DNA of 64,000 nt from assembly GCA_922989275.2 (NCBI GenBank), contig OV277867.1, forward strand, positions 1,178,001 through 1,242,000. Direction: 5' to 3'. The position numbers and the translations under genes are program-made. This DNA comes from Gari tellinella. Lineage: Eukaryota > Mollusca > Bivalvia > Cardiida > Psammobiidae. The notes under the pieces are model-generated. The model made no database searches, had not been told where the DNA came from, and saw nothing but the letters and a program-made list of their open reading frames with translations. Shown in pieces: positions 13,501 through 26,800 of the stretch; positions within the stretch are counted from its first letter, which is position 1; the number at the start of each line of letters is the position of its first letter.

Positions 13501-16500
13501 TTCAAAGTTAGATTTAAGGTTGTATGACTTAATTAATATCGATAAGAGTGTCAAACTGTTTGGCATAACTCGGCGTCTGATCAGGACCCAAACTGTTTGC
13601 AAACACGCTTTAAAGCGTCATTGAGAGTAATAGGGTTAAATCAGGTTGAAAGTAAAGCAGAATGCGCCTTAGGGCACATTCCAACCTGCGTTAAGCTACC
13701 CTCTGCTAAAATAAAGGAAACATTTTATATGGCACCTATTCATGACTATATAAAGTGGAACTATTCTCTTCAGTAGATCAATAAATTAGGTGTAAAAAGG
13801 CATATTTATAGGTTAATGGGTTAAATAAAACTGAATGCAAATGAAATATAATGAAGAAACCCGAAACATAACAATTTTCTGAAAATGTTGAAGATTAATT
13901 AAAATCTGTGTGGTAATGGGTTAAAATAAAATTTAAGATTTCAGAAAAATCTTCATGGTTCTTGCTTTTAAAACTGCCTCCTATATTTGGCACTATTAGT
14001 GAATCTTAATTTAACCCTTTCTCCCTATAGCCTGTTTCAGTATTGAGGACTGATGTTTTCTTAACCCTTAGCCCGCCAAATAAATTGTCGTCTGCTCTAT
14101 TTCTCGTCTGCTTCAAGTTTCAAAGTGCTTCAAAGTTGCTCAAAATTGCTGAAAATGTTGTCCGAGTGTCAAACAGCTTGGATCCGGATGAGACGCCGAG
14201 TTACTCGGCGTCTCATCCGGATCCAAGCTGTTTGCATATAGAGCTATAGTCGTGAGTGGCAGGCTAAGGGTTAAGATTTAAAGTAGGCTGAATGTAAAAC
14301 AGAATGCTGCTTATTAAGGAGCATTCTGTTTTAATTTCAGCCTGCTTTAACCCATTACCCCATAAACTGTTTCTAGTTTTGAAGATATGTGACCACCTAA
14401 AGCAGGTTGAAAGTAAAGCAGAATGTGCCTTAAGGCACATTCTGCTTTACTTTCAACCTGCTTTAAGCTATTATCTGCTAGAATATAGAAAATATTTCCT
14501 ATCATTTTTTATTTATGACAGTATAAATTGAAACTGTTTTCTTCAGTGGATGAATTTATTTAAGGCGTATTTATGGGGTAATGGGTTAACCCTTTGAACC
14601 CTAGTCCCGCATATAGGCGTTATTTTCAAACAGTGAACATGTGAATAGTACACTTGTCATATGCAAACAGTGAAGACCCAGACCTCCGAAAGGAGCCCTC
14701 TTATCAGGGTCTTCACTGTTTGTTATAATGCCAAACATTGACAAAAACAACCCTTAAAAGTCAGAAATGGACTTGTCTAAAATGGAAACTGGCATTGACC
14801 ATTTAAAGTTTCAGGGAGGAAAGAGTTAAGGAACTATCTCTCCTCAATACTGAAAACAGGCTGGCGGCGGGAGAGGGCGTTGGTGTAATCATTTCTTGTG
14901 TATTGTTACGTGGAGATATTGAGGATATTCTCAACTTTTGCAGTGTGAGTTGGTGTACACATTTTTCCACCCACTTTTACGTGATGAACAAGAGGCCCAG
15001 AAAGAAAGACTAGCTCTCCCGAAGCTTAGAGGTAAATAGATAGCTCTTTTGTTTGTTTCTACTTTCAGAAGTAAACTCTATGAATAATTCTCTCTCTTTG
15101 TAATCCTTTACCCAATACGTTTAAGATAGGTTGAAAGTAAAGGAGAATCCTGTTTAATCCTTCCTGAGCGTTCTGCTTTACATTCAGCCAGCTTGATTAA
15201 GCTATCTGCTTGGATATAGGAATATATTAAGCGCTTTTGAACGCACTACCCCTGTGTGAGAAGAGCGCTATATAAATCTGGTATAATAATAATAATAATA
15301 TATCTTATGGTGTATACTCATGACTGTAAAGTGGAACTATTTTCTTTTAATTAGTGGAGGAATAAATTAAAGGCGTAAAAAGTACATCTATGGGTAAAGG
15401 GTTAATACTGCTAAAGATCTAAATTGTTTCCCTGCATGAATTAACATCAAGATTGTATAGAACATGAACTCTTTGCATGCTGGGTAAAAACTGTTATCTG
15501 CAACTGTTCAAAAATTAGAATTTTAATTACTTTTCAAGACGGAGTCAGGGTGTCAAATATCGATGTGTTTACTTTGCAAACAGTGTAGACCCTGATCAGA
15601 GGGCTCCTAAACTGTTGGTTTAAATTTTATTTTTCTGAAAACACCCCTAAACGTGAACATGAATGGGTCACTTTTCAAATAGCTCATATGAGAATATCAG
15701 CATAGCATGATTTGAAGACTACCTACGGGTGTTCTTTTGAATGAATATACATGTACTTGCATGTAGTGCTTGTGTGCATGTGTGGTTTGTGTATTTTGTG
15801 TATGTTGTTTGTCATTTTACAGAGACAAAATCTTTGCCTGGAAGACTTTCTCCAAGAAAGTCACTGAGTTCACATACAGGTTGTCCATACTCCCTCCCTA
15901 GACCCCTTAACCCTTTGAACCATAGTCCCGCATATAGGCGTCATTTTCAAACAGTATACATGTGAAAAGTGCACTTGTCCTATGCAAACAGTGAATACCC
16001 AGATCAGAAGGCTCCTTACGGAGCCCTCTGGTCTGGGTCTTCACTGTTTGTCATTAATGCTAAACATTGGCAAAAACAACCCTTAAAAGTCAGAAATGGA
16101 CTAAACTAAAATGGAAACTTAGATTGTCCATTTTAAGTTTCAGGGAGGAAAGAGTTAAACCCTAATTAGGCTAATATATTATCCTGAAGGACCATAAACA
16201 CATTCAACCCTAGTGTATAAGTATACTTATCATTAACAAACAGTGTACCTGTGAAGGTATGCAACTATGCATGCCCTTTGCTATCAGTTGAGACCCAGAT
16301 CAGAGGGCTTCTAAAGGAGCCCTCTTATCAGGGTCTGCACTGTTTGTCAGTTTGAAATATATTGTTAAAATCAACCTTAAATGTATAAAAATGGATTAGA
16401 TAAACTTGTAAATTGGAATTGTCCATTTGAAGTCAAAGGGGTGAATGAGTTAAACCTCTGGGGCCTGTTTCATAAAACTTTGTACGACACATGTGGTCGT

Positions 16501-19500
16501 AAGTCAGATTATAAAAGCCTGAATTAATTTTTTTTTCTCCATCTAATCCTGTCTTGTGACATCTTTTTGGAATCGTCTTTTCAAGACGATTCCAAAGAGA
16601 TGTCACAAGACATAATTAGATAGAGAAATCATAAATTAAATGCATTTTAATCTTTTGACTTACGACCGTTTTTGTGGTACAAAGTTTTATGAAAAGGGCC
16701 CCTAATATTTTAAGTCTCCACAGGCTATCAAAACCATGATATGATATCCTTAGCCGTAGTCATAATCATTGTGACCAGTCGGACCGTGACTAGTGACCGA
16801 CTTGTCTTCAAACTAGTGACCTAATGAATTGGTCGGCTTGAATACAGTTGGTAGCTTAATACAAGACAATCATATAGTTCCTCCCACCTTTATTATTGTC
16901 TTACATTAAGCAGTCACCTGTCTTAACCCATTACCCCATAGCCTGTTTCTAGTTTTGAAAACAGGTGGCCACTTAAAGTAGGTTGAAAGTAAAGCAGAAT
17001 GCTCCTTAAGGCGCATTCTGCTTTACTTTCAGCCTACTTTAAGCTACCGTCTGCTAGGATATGGAAATAATTTCTTATGCTGCATATTCATAACTGTATA
17101 AAATGGAACTATTTCCTTCAGTGTAGGAATAAAATAAAGGCATAAAAAGGGGTATTTATGGGGTAATGGGTTAAGCAACTTAAGATTGTTTCAAAGAGTG
17201 GTCAGTAAACACAAGTAATGACAACATTATCCCAATATTGTCAATAACTATTAGCAGGAAATGCCTATTCTATCCAAAAAGCCCACAATTACACAGTACA
17301 GTAAAACCTCTCAAACGGGACACTATTTGAAATAGAAAATAGACTACAAAATGCAGGTGAAAACTTAACCCATTACCCCATAAATACGCCTTTTAACACC
17401 TTTAATTTATTTCTCCACTGAAGAAAATAGTTCTAATTTATACAGTTATGAATATATTTCATAAAAAATAATATCTATTTTCAAAGAAGATGGTAGCTTA
17501 AAGCAGGTTTAAAGTAAAGCAGAATGTGCCTTAAGGCACATTTTGCTTTACTTTTAACCTGCTTTAAGTGGTCATCTATCTTCAATACTAGAAACAGGCT
17601 ATGGGGTAATGGGTTAAGGCAGGATAAAGGTAAAGCAGACAGCTTCCTTTGGGAGCTTCATACCTTACTTTTATCCTGCATTATGCTGTTGCCTGCCTGT
17701 AACCAATTGATTTAGAGACTGAAAATGTTGTTTCATAAGTGTCAGGCTTAAAGAGGTTTCACTGTATCTTGAAAGGAAGTCATCTCCCCTTTTGCTAGAA
17801 ATAGGACCCAATTTTACCATTTCCTAGTACCCAAACAATATTATTGCCTTTTTCCAAGAGAAATATTTATCAGAATGACAACTACATGTCCTCATGCAAC
17901 CATTTGGGAACATTTTGAACATGGATAGTGTTACATTTATCTACAGTATAACTCTTTATTACAGCCACTAAAAGGAAGGTTAATGGATTGTATAAAAGGC
18001 AGGTGACAGCTTAAAGCAAGGTGAAAATAAAACAAAAAGCTCCTAAAGGAGCTTTTTGTTTTACTTTAACCATGCTTCAAGCAGCCACCTGCTTTAAAGG
18101 GACTCGCAACCGGATGGTGTACTTGTCAAAATAAAATAAAATACTCAAATAAAAGCAAATTTGTGGCATTATTTGGCTTCTGACATTAAAACAATATGAT
18201 CAGTCCAAAAAAAGTCTCAAGAATCGTCACCGAATCTTAGTTTTTAGCTCACCTGAGCTAGCTCAGGGTGAGCTATTGCAATCCTTGATTGTCCGTCGTC
18301 CGTCGTCCGGGCGTCAACAATTTTAGTGTTTACACTCTAGAGGCCACAATATTTATCCAATCTTTCTCAAACTTGCTCAGATGGTATATTGCCATAAGAG
18401 TTCGGATGAGTTTGATTATGGTTGTAATCTGATCAATAGGTCATGAGTTATCTACCTTTGAACTGCTGAAAATGCCATATTTAACAGTGTTTACACTCTA
18501 GAGGCCACAGTATTTATCCAATTTTTCTAAAACTTGCCCAGATTGTATATGACCATAAGAGTTTGGATGAGTTTGATTATGGTTGAAATCAGACAAATAG
18601 ATCAAGAGTTACCCTTGCGGAAAAAAGCTATGCTTTTACGTCACTAAAAGCTAAGCTTTTAGTGACGTAAAAGCGGCGTAAAAGCAAGCTTTTACGCCGC
18701 GGTATTGGCACCCTCGTATTAGTGGCGTTTTATTAGGACCTGAAAAAAGTGGCAGAAACGCCACTTAAACGCCACTCAGAAACGTGCCTAAATAGAACAG
18801 CGGCGTTTTTCTCAAGTGGCAGAAAAGCGGCGTAAAAGCATAGCTTTTACGCCGGTGCCAATACCGCGGCGTATAAGCTACGCTTTTACGCCACTAAAAC
18901 GCCACTCAGAAACAAGCCTAAGAAGCAAAGCGGCGTTTTTCTCTAGTGGCAGAAAAGCGGCGTAAAAGCATAGCTTTTACGCCGGTGCCAATACCGTGGC
19001 GTATAAGCTACGCTTTTACGCCACTTAAATGCCACTCAGAAACGTGCCTAAGTAGTAAAGTGACGTTTTCTCAAGTGGCAGAAAAGCGACGTAAAAGCTT
19101 GCTTTTACGCCACTTAAACGCCACTCAGAAACGTGCCTAAGTATCAAGCGACGTTTTTTCAAGTGACAGAAAAGCGGCGTAAAAGCAAGCTTTTACGCCA
19201 CTTAAAGCATAGCTATTATGCCACTTTTCTGCCGGTCAAAAAGCAATTAGAAAAAGAATAAGGCTTTGACACCATGTTTGCTGAAAAAAATCTCATAAAA
19301 GTAAAATTTTAATAAAATAAATGGGGAGAAATCAAACAGAAAATGCTACCAAAGATGTACAAAACACCACACAAATATAGAAATTCTTTGTATATTTATT
19401 TCAAACCTCAAGGAAACAAACTTGAACAAGTAAATCATAGACTTGAGCCAAATCTCTGAAAAGGGCATTGGTGGATAGGAAAAAGGCATGGGGCAAACTG

Positions 19501-22500
19501 TTTATCTCTAAAGAAGTGGGGGTGGGGTGGGGAGGACTCTGCCTTGCGAAACATAAAAAAATATATACATGCTGCTCTTATTCTTGGCATTATTGACTTT
19601 AAGGTACAAGCATGGGCTGTTTCCAGTGGGCTTTATAGCACTAAGACAATTAAACCCTTTCCTTAACAGAATCGCCTCTACCTGCTCCACAAAAGAATAT
19701 GTATTTATATTCTTGAATACAGAACTCTTCAACAAGTTAAAGTTAGGTGAAAGTAAAGGGAAACTATTCTAAAGGAGCTTTTTGTCTTACTTTTAAAGTT
19801 TTATCTTACTTAAAGCAGTATCCTACTTTAAACAATTTAAGTTCCATATAGATGCTTTGACATTTTGGCAACGAATGAAAGGGTTAACAACAATTTAACT
19901 TTCAGTACATTTGTAATTAAAACACACAAAATAATAAAAACATATATACATGGAAATAACAGACAACTGGCATGACAGTTACTCATCTTCCCTCTGTGGC
20001 TACATTTTTGTCTGAGTGGTTATGGCACTGAAACAGCTTAAAAAAGATAGACTTCCAGCAGTTTAATCCATTACATCATAAATACACCTTTGTACGCCTT
20101 TAATTTATTCCTACACTTAAGAAAAATAATTACTGTTTATACTGTAATGAATGTTAATTGTAAAAAATGTTTGCTATGTTCTTGCAGATGGTAGCTTAAA
20201 GCAGGCTGAAAGTAAACCTTTCAACCTGATTTAAATGGCCACCAATCAAATGCTAGAAACATTCTGTGGGGTAATGCACTAATACATGAAGCAAACTTCA
20301 ATAAATAAAATATACATTATTACAAAGAAAGTTTCACATTGAGAGTTGGGCAACTGCAAACTAAATAAAGATATCATTTAATCATGGATCATAGTTTCCA
20401 CTTGTCTTCAATATATCTTGATACATTGTGTAGCACTGGTCAGACAGTTTAACAACAAGTTTTGCAAATAGTCTGGATCCAGATCAGCTACCACAAATGT
20501 TGGACCTGATCTGGCAGTAGACTGCTGTACTTATATTGAGTTCCTACTAAAATTAAGATGAAAACAAAATTCTTTTTAGCCACTGAAGGAGACAAAATAA
20601 CTCTTGAAAATTACTTAGCATGCAAAGTGTTAAATACAGTTCAAAATATAACAGAATGACTAATACTTCAGACAAGCTGTTTAAAACAAAGTAGTTGTCT
20701 AAATTACAACCTCAATAAAATGCTAAATTTATAGACAGTTTGCTACATACAACCAACCAGCATACATGACACCAACTTCATTTTTCAAAATTACAGAAAA
20801 CCTGATACAGGTCACCCATATCTGGTTTTCTGTTATTTTAAAAATTGAAGTGGAAAGGCAAAAGAAATCTACTTAGGAGATTAAAGCCAGGTGTAACTTG
20901 AGTAGGAATGTCATGCACCTTTTTTGCTTTTACTTTTATTTTCCTATAAAAACACCCAAGCTGTCTAAATTACTGAAACTGAATAAAGAACAACTTATAC
21001 ATGTAATTGCATGCCATGGTGGCTATGATAGGTAATAAATTTCCGATACAGTAGGGAAGAATAATTTAAAGGTGCAAAAAGCGTATTCATGGGATAAAGG
21101 GTTGAGCAAACTTAAATAAATCAAAAAATTACATTGTTTACAAATAAATACAGTTATCTTCACAGAAAGTTAAAAACTCAATAATGATACTGCAAGCCTC
21201 TGATATCAGATGCTCTAAATCTTACATGTCATTTATACCCAATAAAAGATAATGTAACCAAAGCAAAGTTCCATCTTACTCTAAGTCTTAACTGAAGTAC
21301 AATGATATTTATGTTAAGTTGTCATCAACTTATAATTAATTATTATCCTTTTAATAATACAGGCATGCTGGAGACAAATTTTGAAATTCAAATGTTTATA
21401 AATGTAAATACCTTGTGCAAACAGTCTTGATCTAGACATATACCACACATATTGGACCTGGTCTGGCTCTAGACTGTTGTACACATATTGAGCTCCACCA
21501 AACTTAACATGAAAACCATATGCATTTTAGCCAATAAATGGAACGCAATAACACATGAAAATTATTTAGCATGCAACTCTTAACCTAGTGGTCTGATTTT
21601 AATCATAATCAAACTCATCTGAAAAATTATGATCAAATACAATCTGAGCAAGTTTAAGAAAGATCGGATAAAAATTGTAGCCTCTAGAGTGTAAATACAA
21701 ACTTGTTGACAAACTACAATGAAGCTAGTGACATTTAAGTATTGCAAAAGTCTATCTTTAAAAAGCTTATGAGAGCTAAAACGAACCGGAAAAGATGCCC
21801 AACTTATAATGAGTAATATTAAAGCTGAAACTGCAAGTTTCACTAATCTAATGACTTTTCAGAATGTAAACAAAAACCTTAGAATATTTTTATTCTTATT
21901 TATACATTTTGTCATGACGCGAAAGAGAGAAAAAGTCATTCAATAATAAGCCCACCACTAATATCAACTCAAACCAAACAGTGTTGGACAATACACTGAC
22001 TGACAGTTTCAGAGTTAACCAATCAGTGTGTGTTTGCATGACGTCACAGAAAAAATATGAATGCAAACATTGAATGGCCAATAAGCAACCATTACCAGTT
22101 TTATTTAAAACTGACGTTTGTACTCTTAAAGTCAACCAAACGCCAATTAAAAGTATCTCAATTTTTCTTAACCCCTTCGCTGCCTTACCCCGAGCCCGAC
22201 TCGGGGTGAATCGATGTTGCTGTGTGCTATAGCCCGAGCGTGGTTCGGGGTAATTACGTACTGTTTAAGACCTGCTATATAAGAGTCTTTGGTGTAAGGG
22301 AAGCAACTCTTCTGGTTAGTTTTCATTGAAAATCAATTAGATTGACTTCCCTTACCTAAATATGTCATGTTTTGAGTGTGTAATCGAAAATTAATGTGTA
22401 AACACCTAATTTCTGACATGCCTACCTGTCCTGGAAAGCATGCACCGCCATGTTCGCTTGAACAATAAGCGAAAAATAAGTGGAAAATGATTCTGATAAT

Positions 22501-23822
22501 GTTTATGAACCTGCTCAAAAGCAATAAAAAAGAAAAGGTTAGAAATGTTGCTAGTTGCATTTTATATGCAGTTTGTTACAGTTATTTGTGCTTTTTTGCA
22601 TGTCATTTCTCTAAATTAGACTCTCGAAATGTAAACAAAAGTTGAATTTTCACATTTTTTTTACAGTCTGAGTATAAAAAAATGTTAAAAAACGGTATTT
22701 ATACTAGATATCTCAGTCAAAGTTTCAGGAAATGTCAATATAGGTGTTTTTGAGGAGCTTGTGAAATTTGGTGCATATTGGATATTTATATTTGAAGTTA
22801 TGACATTTTTTATGTAGCCAGGTAGCTCTTGCAATATTACGTAATGGTAGTTCCCGGCATATAGCGTGAACATGTATAGGGCAGTGAAGGGGTTAAACAG
22901 AAACTTATTGAATTTGATAGATTTAAAAAAGTTAATGTGCCAAACAATGGATAAAATGAGTTTTCAGTCACTAGAAAAATTGCCGTCATTAACACACTTG
23001 TAAAATGCCAATTTTAGTTTAAAGAGCAATAGTTTTGCAAAACCATCATAACTCAGCAATTAGATGTTATACATTAATCTTTCATACATATTTTTGGCCG
23101 GATTGAAAATGCGGTCTATAGATTGGCGAATGCCGTCCGTCCGACTGTCTGTCTGTCCGTCTGTCCTCACTTCGGTTGACCTTTTTGTTAGTGTCAGTTT
23201 TAGCCAAAGCTTAAGTCCTACAGCAACCAAATTTGGCATGTACAGTTATAGTGAGATCATCATCACATGCTGTGGGTAACAAGGTCACTGTGACCTAGAT
23301 TTCACGGTCCAATGACTTAGAGAATTCTTGGTTAACCTTTTCGTTTGCGTCTTGGTTTACCTTTTTGTTAGTGTCAGTTTTAGTCAAAGTTTAAGTCCTA
23401 CAGCAACCAAATTTGGCACGTACAGTTGTAGTGAGGTCATCTTCACATGCCATGGGTAACTAGGTCACTGTGACCTAGATTTCAAGGTCCAATGACTTAG
23501 AGAATTCTTGGTTAACCTTTTCGTTTGCGTCTTGGTTTACCTTTTTGTTAGTGTCAGTTTTAGTCAAAGTTTAAGTCCTACAGCAACCAAATTTGGCATA
23601 CAGTTGTAGTGAGGTCATCTTCACATGCCATGGGTAACTAGGTCACTGTGACCTAGATTTCAAGGTCCAATGACTTAGATAATTCTTGGTTAACCTTTTC
23701 GTTTGCGTCTTGGTTTACCTTTTTGTTAGTGTCAGTTTTAGTCAAATTTAAGTCCTACAGCAACCAAATTTGGCATGTACAGTTGTAGTGAGGTCATCAT
23801 CACATGCCATGGGTAACTATAT

Positions 23823-23856
<34 letters not shown>

Positions 23857-26800
23857 TAGATAATGTGAACAGACTACACAGTCAGACATACACATACTCG
23901 GTCAGATACGGCAGCGCGCCTAGCTGTAACAATGAAATGTACCAACAAGAATGAACCATCCACATCCCCTATATATATATATATATATATACAAAGCAAA
24001 AGTGCAGACAATCCGGCCATACCGACCTTGGCGGTTTCTCGTTTTATTTTTTAAACCATTTTGCAAAATATACTTGTTAATTTAAACTGGATATGCCATG
24101 CCTTTTGTATTGCGCTACCGATATATAGATCGTAATTGCAAACAGGTAATGTGTTGCAGTAGCTAAAAATAGAACAGGCAAAACTGTCAATCAGTGTATA
24201 AGCACTTTCTAACTCATTCACTCCTGTATGTATCACAATCTTTCTTCAACTCCGATAATAAAAAGAAATATACAATATATAATATTTTTAATCATGTGTT
24301 TGCTTTTTTTGTTTTCACTATGTTTCCTGTTAAAGTGACAGCATGATTGAATCATCTAAAAAATCAGTTTGATCTACTTAACATTACTTAAGTTATAGTG
24401 AAAAGAAAACAAGCAAATACAAGTCAATAATTGTCATGAATTTGAACCTACTAAGGAGAACTTTCTATCTTAGCAAATGATAGCTGTAAGACTAAGACTG
24501 GTAAAGGGAAAGCCACATTCTATTTTACTCTCAACCTGCTGTATCAATTTAGGTCACTGATCTTCAAAACCAGACAAAGACAATGGACTAAATGCTATTT
24601 TTCAGAAAGCGGTGCTTACACTGATCACACAACTCAGTGAAGTGAAGTCTGATCTGGCGCTACACATAGTTTTCAACATTCATAAAATCGGCTATTTAAA
24701 AGTACTCAGGGAAGGGCTAAAAGTATGTTTCACTGAAGTTCTGGCAAAGATATTACAAAGATTAACATTTTTCTTTTCTTCCTTTGAATACATGTCAAAA
24801 GTTGAGTCTTTGAGTTTGACTTAGCTCACTGCTTTTTTAATATTTCACATTCAACTGGCTGTGCTGTTGGACTTTTGAATAGTTTGTGCCATATTCCCTG
24901 TCTGGGCTCTAGTAAACCATGATTTCCAGCCTCAACCAATTCTTGATGGTGTGATTCACTGATTGTTGTCTTGGCTGGTCGCTGCCAATTAGCTGTGTCT
25001 TAAATCTTCAACAGCTGCAAACCTTCGAGTTTTTTCTTCTTCAACATATAAGCGTACATTCTTCTTGCAATACTGTCCGTGTATTTTGTGAAGTACTGAA
25101 AGTTCTGCTTTTTCAGATATCGTAATGCACTTATTAATTGATTTGTGTTCTTAAAGCAGCTTAAAAGTTCAAATATCAAAAGATTTCTCAATATCAATTT
25201 TCACATTGGGATGACGGATACATTTTTCAATTTTTGATGTTTTAAAATGAAGTTGGCAGTGAGGGCCTTTAATTCCCTCCATCCAATTTCCAGATTTCAT
25301 GTCGGGAGGGTTGAATTTAACCTGAAAAGAAAGTTGAAGAAGTTAAAAATATGATCAGGGCTCCAGATATGACTAAATTATTTAAGAGCTAGGAAGTTAA
25401 CACTGAACAAATTTAACATTCTGTTCATATTTGAAGTTATTTCACCACCAAATCCTATGGTGTGACACCATAATAGGGTTTAATGCAGAAATAAATACTC
25501 TCCTAATCTCATTATCTGGAGCTCTGAATGATTATAAAAAAAAGATAAATAAGGGGCTCTGACTGACAGTCTGACAGGCGTATTTTGTGAAAAAAGTTCC
25601 CATTTCCGATTTTGATAAAACCCATCCCATAGTTATAACAACCAAAGATCCTAATAAGTGAGATACCGTTATAAATCTATTATATATCATACTAATTTAT
25701 TTCTTCAAATGTACCAGTTGAAAAAATTGTAAGTGCATAACTTTGATTCAATGGTAATTTGTAAATTAACAATAACATAGAAGATAGCGTTTGTCCGAGT
25801 TGGTTTGTGAAACTGAAAGACAGACCTGTGCATTATATGTGGCCCGCCTCAAAAACAAAATATATGCAGCGTTCTCTGTCTTCAACAAAATCCAATGGGA
25901 GACACATAGGTTCACATTTGTAAACAGCTTGAATCCAGATCAGACGCTGTGTAACGCAGCGGCTGATCTGGATTCAAACTGTTTGTCACTCATTATGAAG
26001 TTTCTTCTGTGAAAATGTCCTTTTATGTAACTTTAAGAAAAACAGCAAACGGCAGCATTAAGCAGACGATATTACAGCAGTTGAAGCGTTAGACATAATT
26101 TTACTGTTCGGGAAATAGACGTTGTTTGGAGGGACGTTGTAGAGGGTTCAATATGGTGACCAAGGGTTGAATCACGCTTCATCGTGCATCCAGTAACTCA
26201 AAAACATGAGCTTCATATAAATAGTTTGACCAGGAGATTCATGTCATTTGAAAGAGAAACGTCTAAAAATAATTCTCTTTCATACTTACCCAATGATTTG
26301 TCGTGCAAAATTTGACTGGGACATGGTCATTTTGAAATCTCCTAGTGAACGTCAACACATGTCAATAACCAGACTTCCGGTTTGAAGAGCTATGTTATGA
26401 AAAAAAAGAAAAAACAATTAAAACTTTATTTCTTTTACATCGATTATGAAACATTAAGCTACATTAACTTATACAAATAACTCTCGATGGCTCGAATGGT
26501 GGTGGTGGTGAGGGGGGGGGGTTTACCTGAGTGTGCAGAGAGAACCCACGTGTCTGAACTTGTTACTAATTTCTTATTACTATTAAATTTAAGACACTTT
26601 AGAAATATATAACAGATCTAGATTTAATGCCAAACATAAGTTTTAATCTAGAGCCGCAACCATATGATAATAGTACTTTATTTTAATAGAAAGGTTACAT
26701 CTTAAACAGAGGTGGGATTGAGATTTCCAGCTGGCTTGCGGAAGGTCGGTGGTTCTACCCATTTGCCGATTTGTGTCTGAAACAGTGCATAAAGGGCTAC

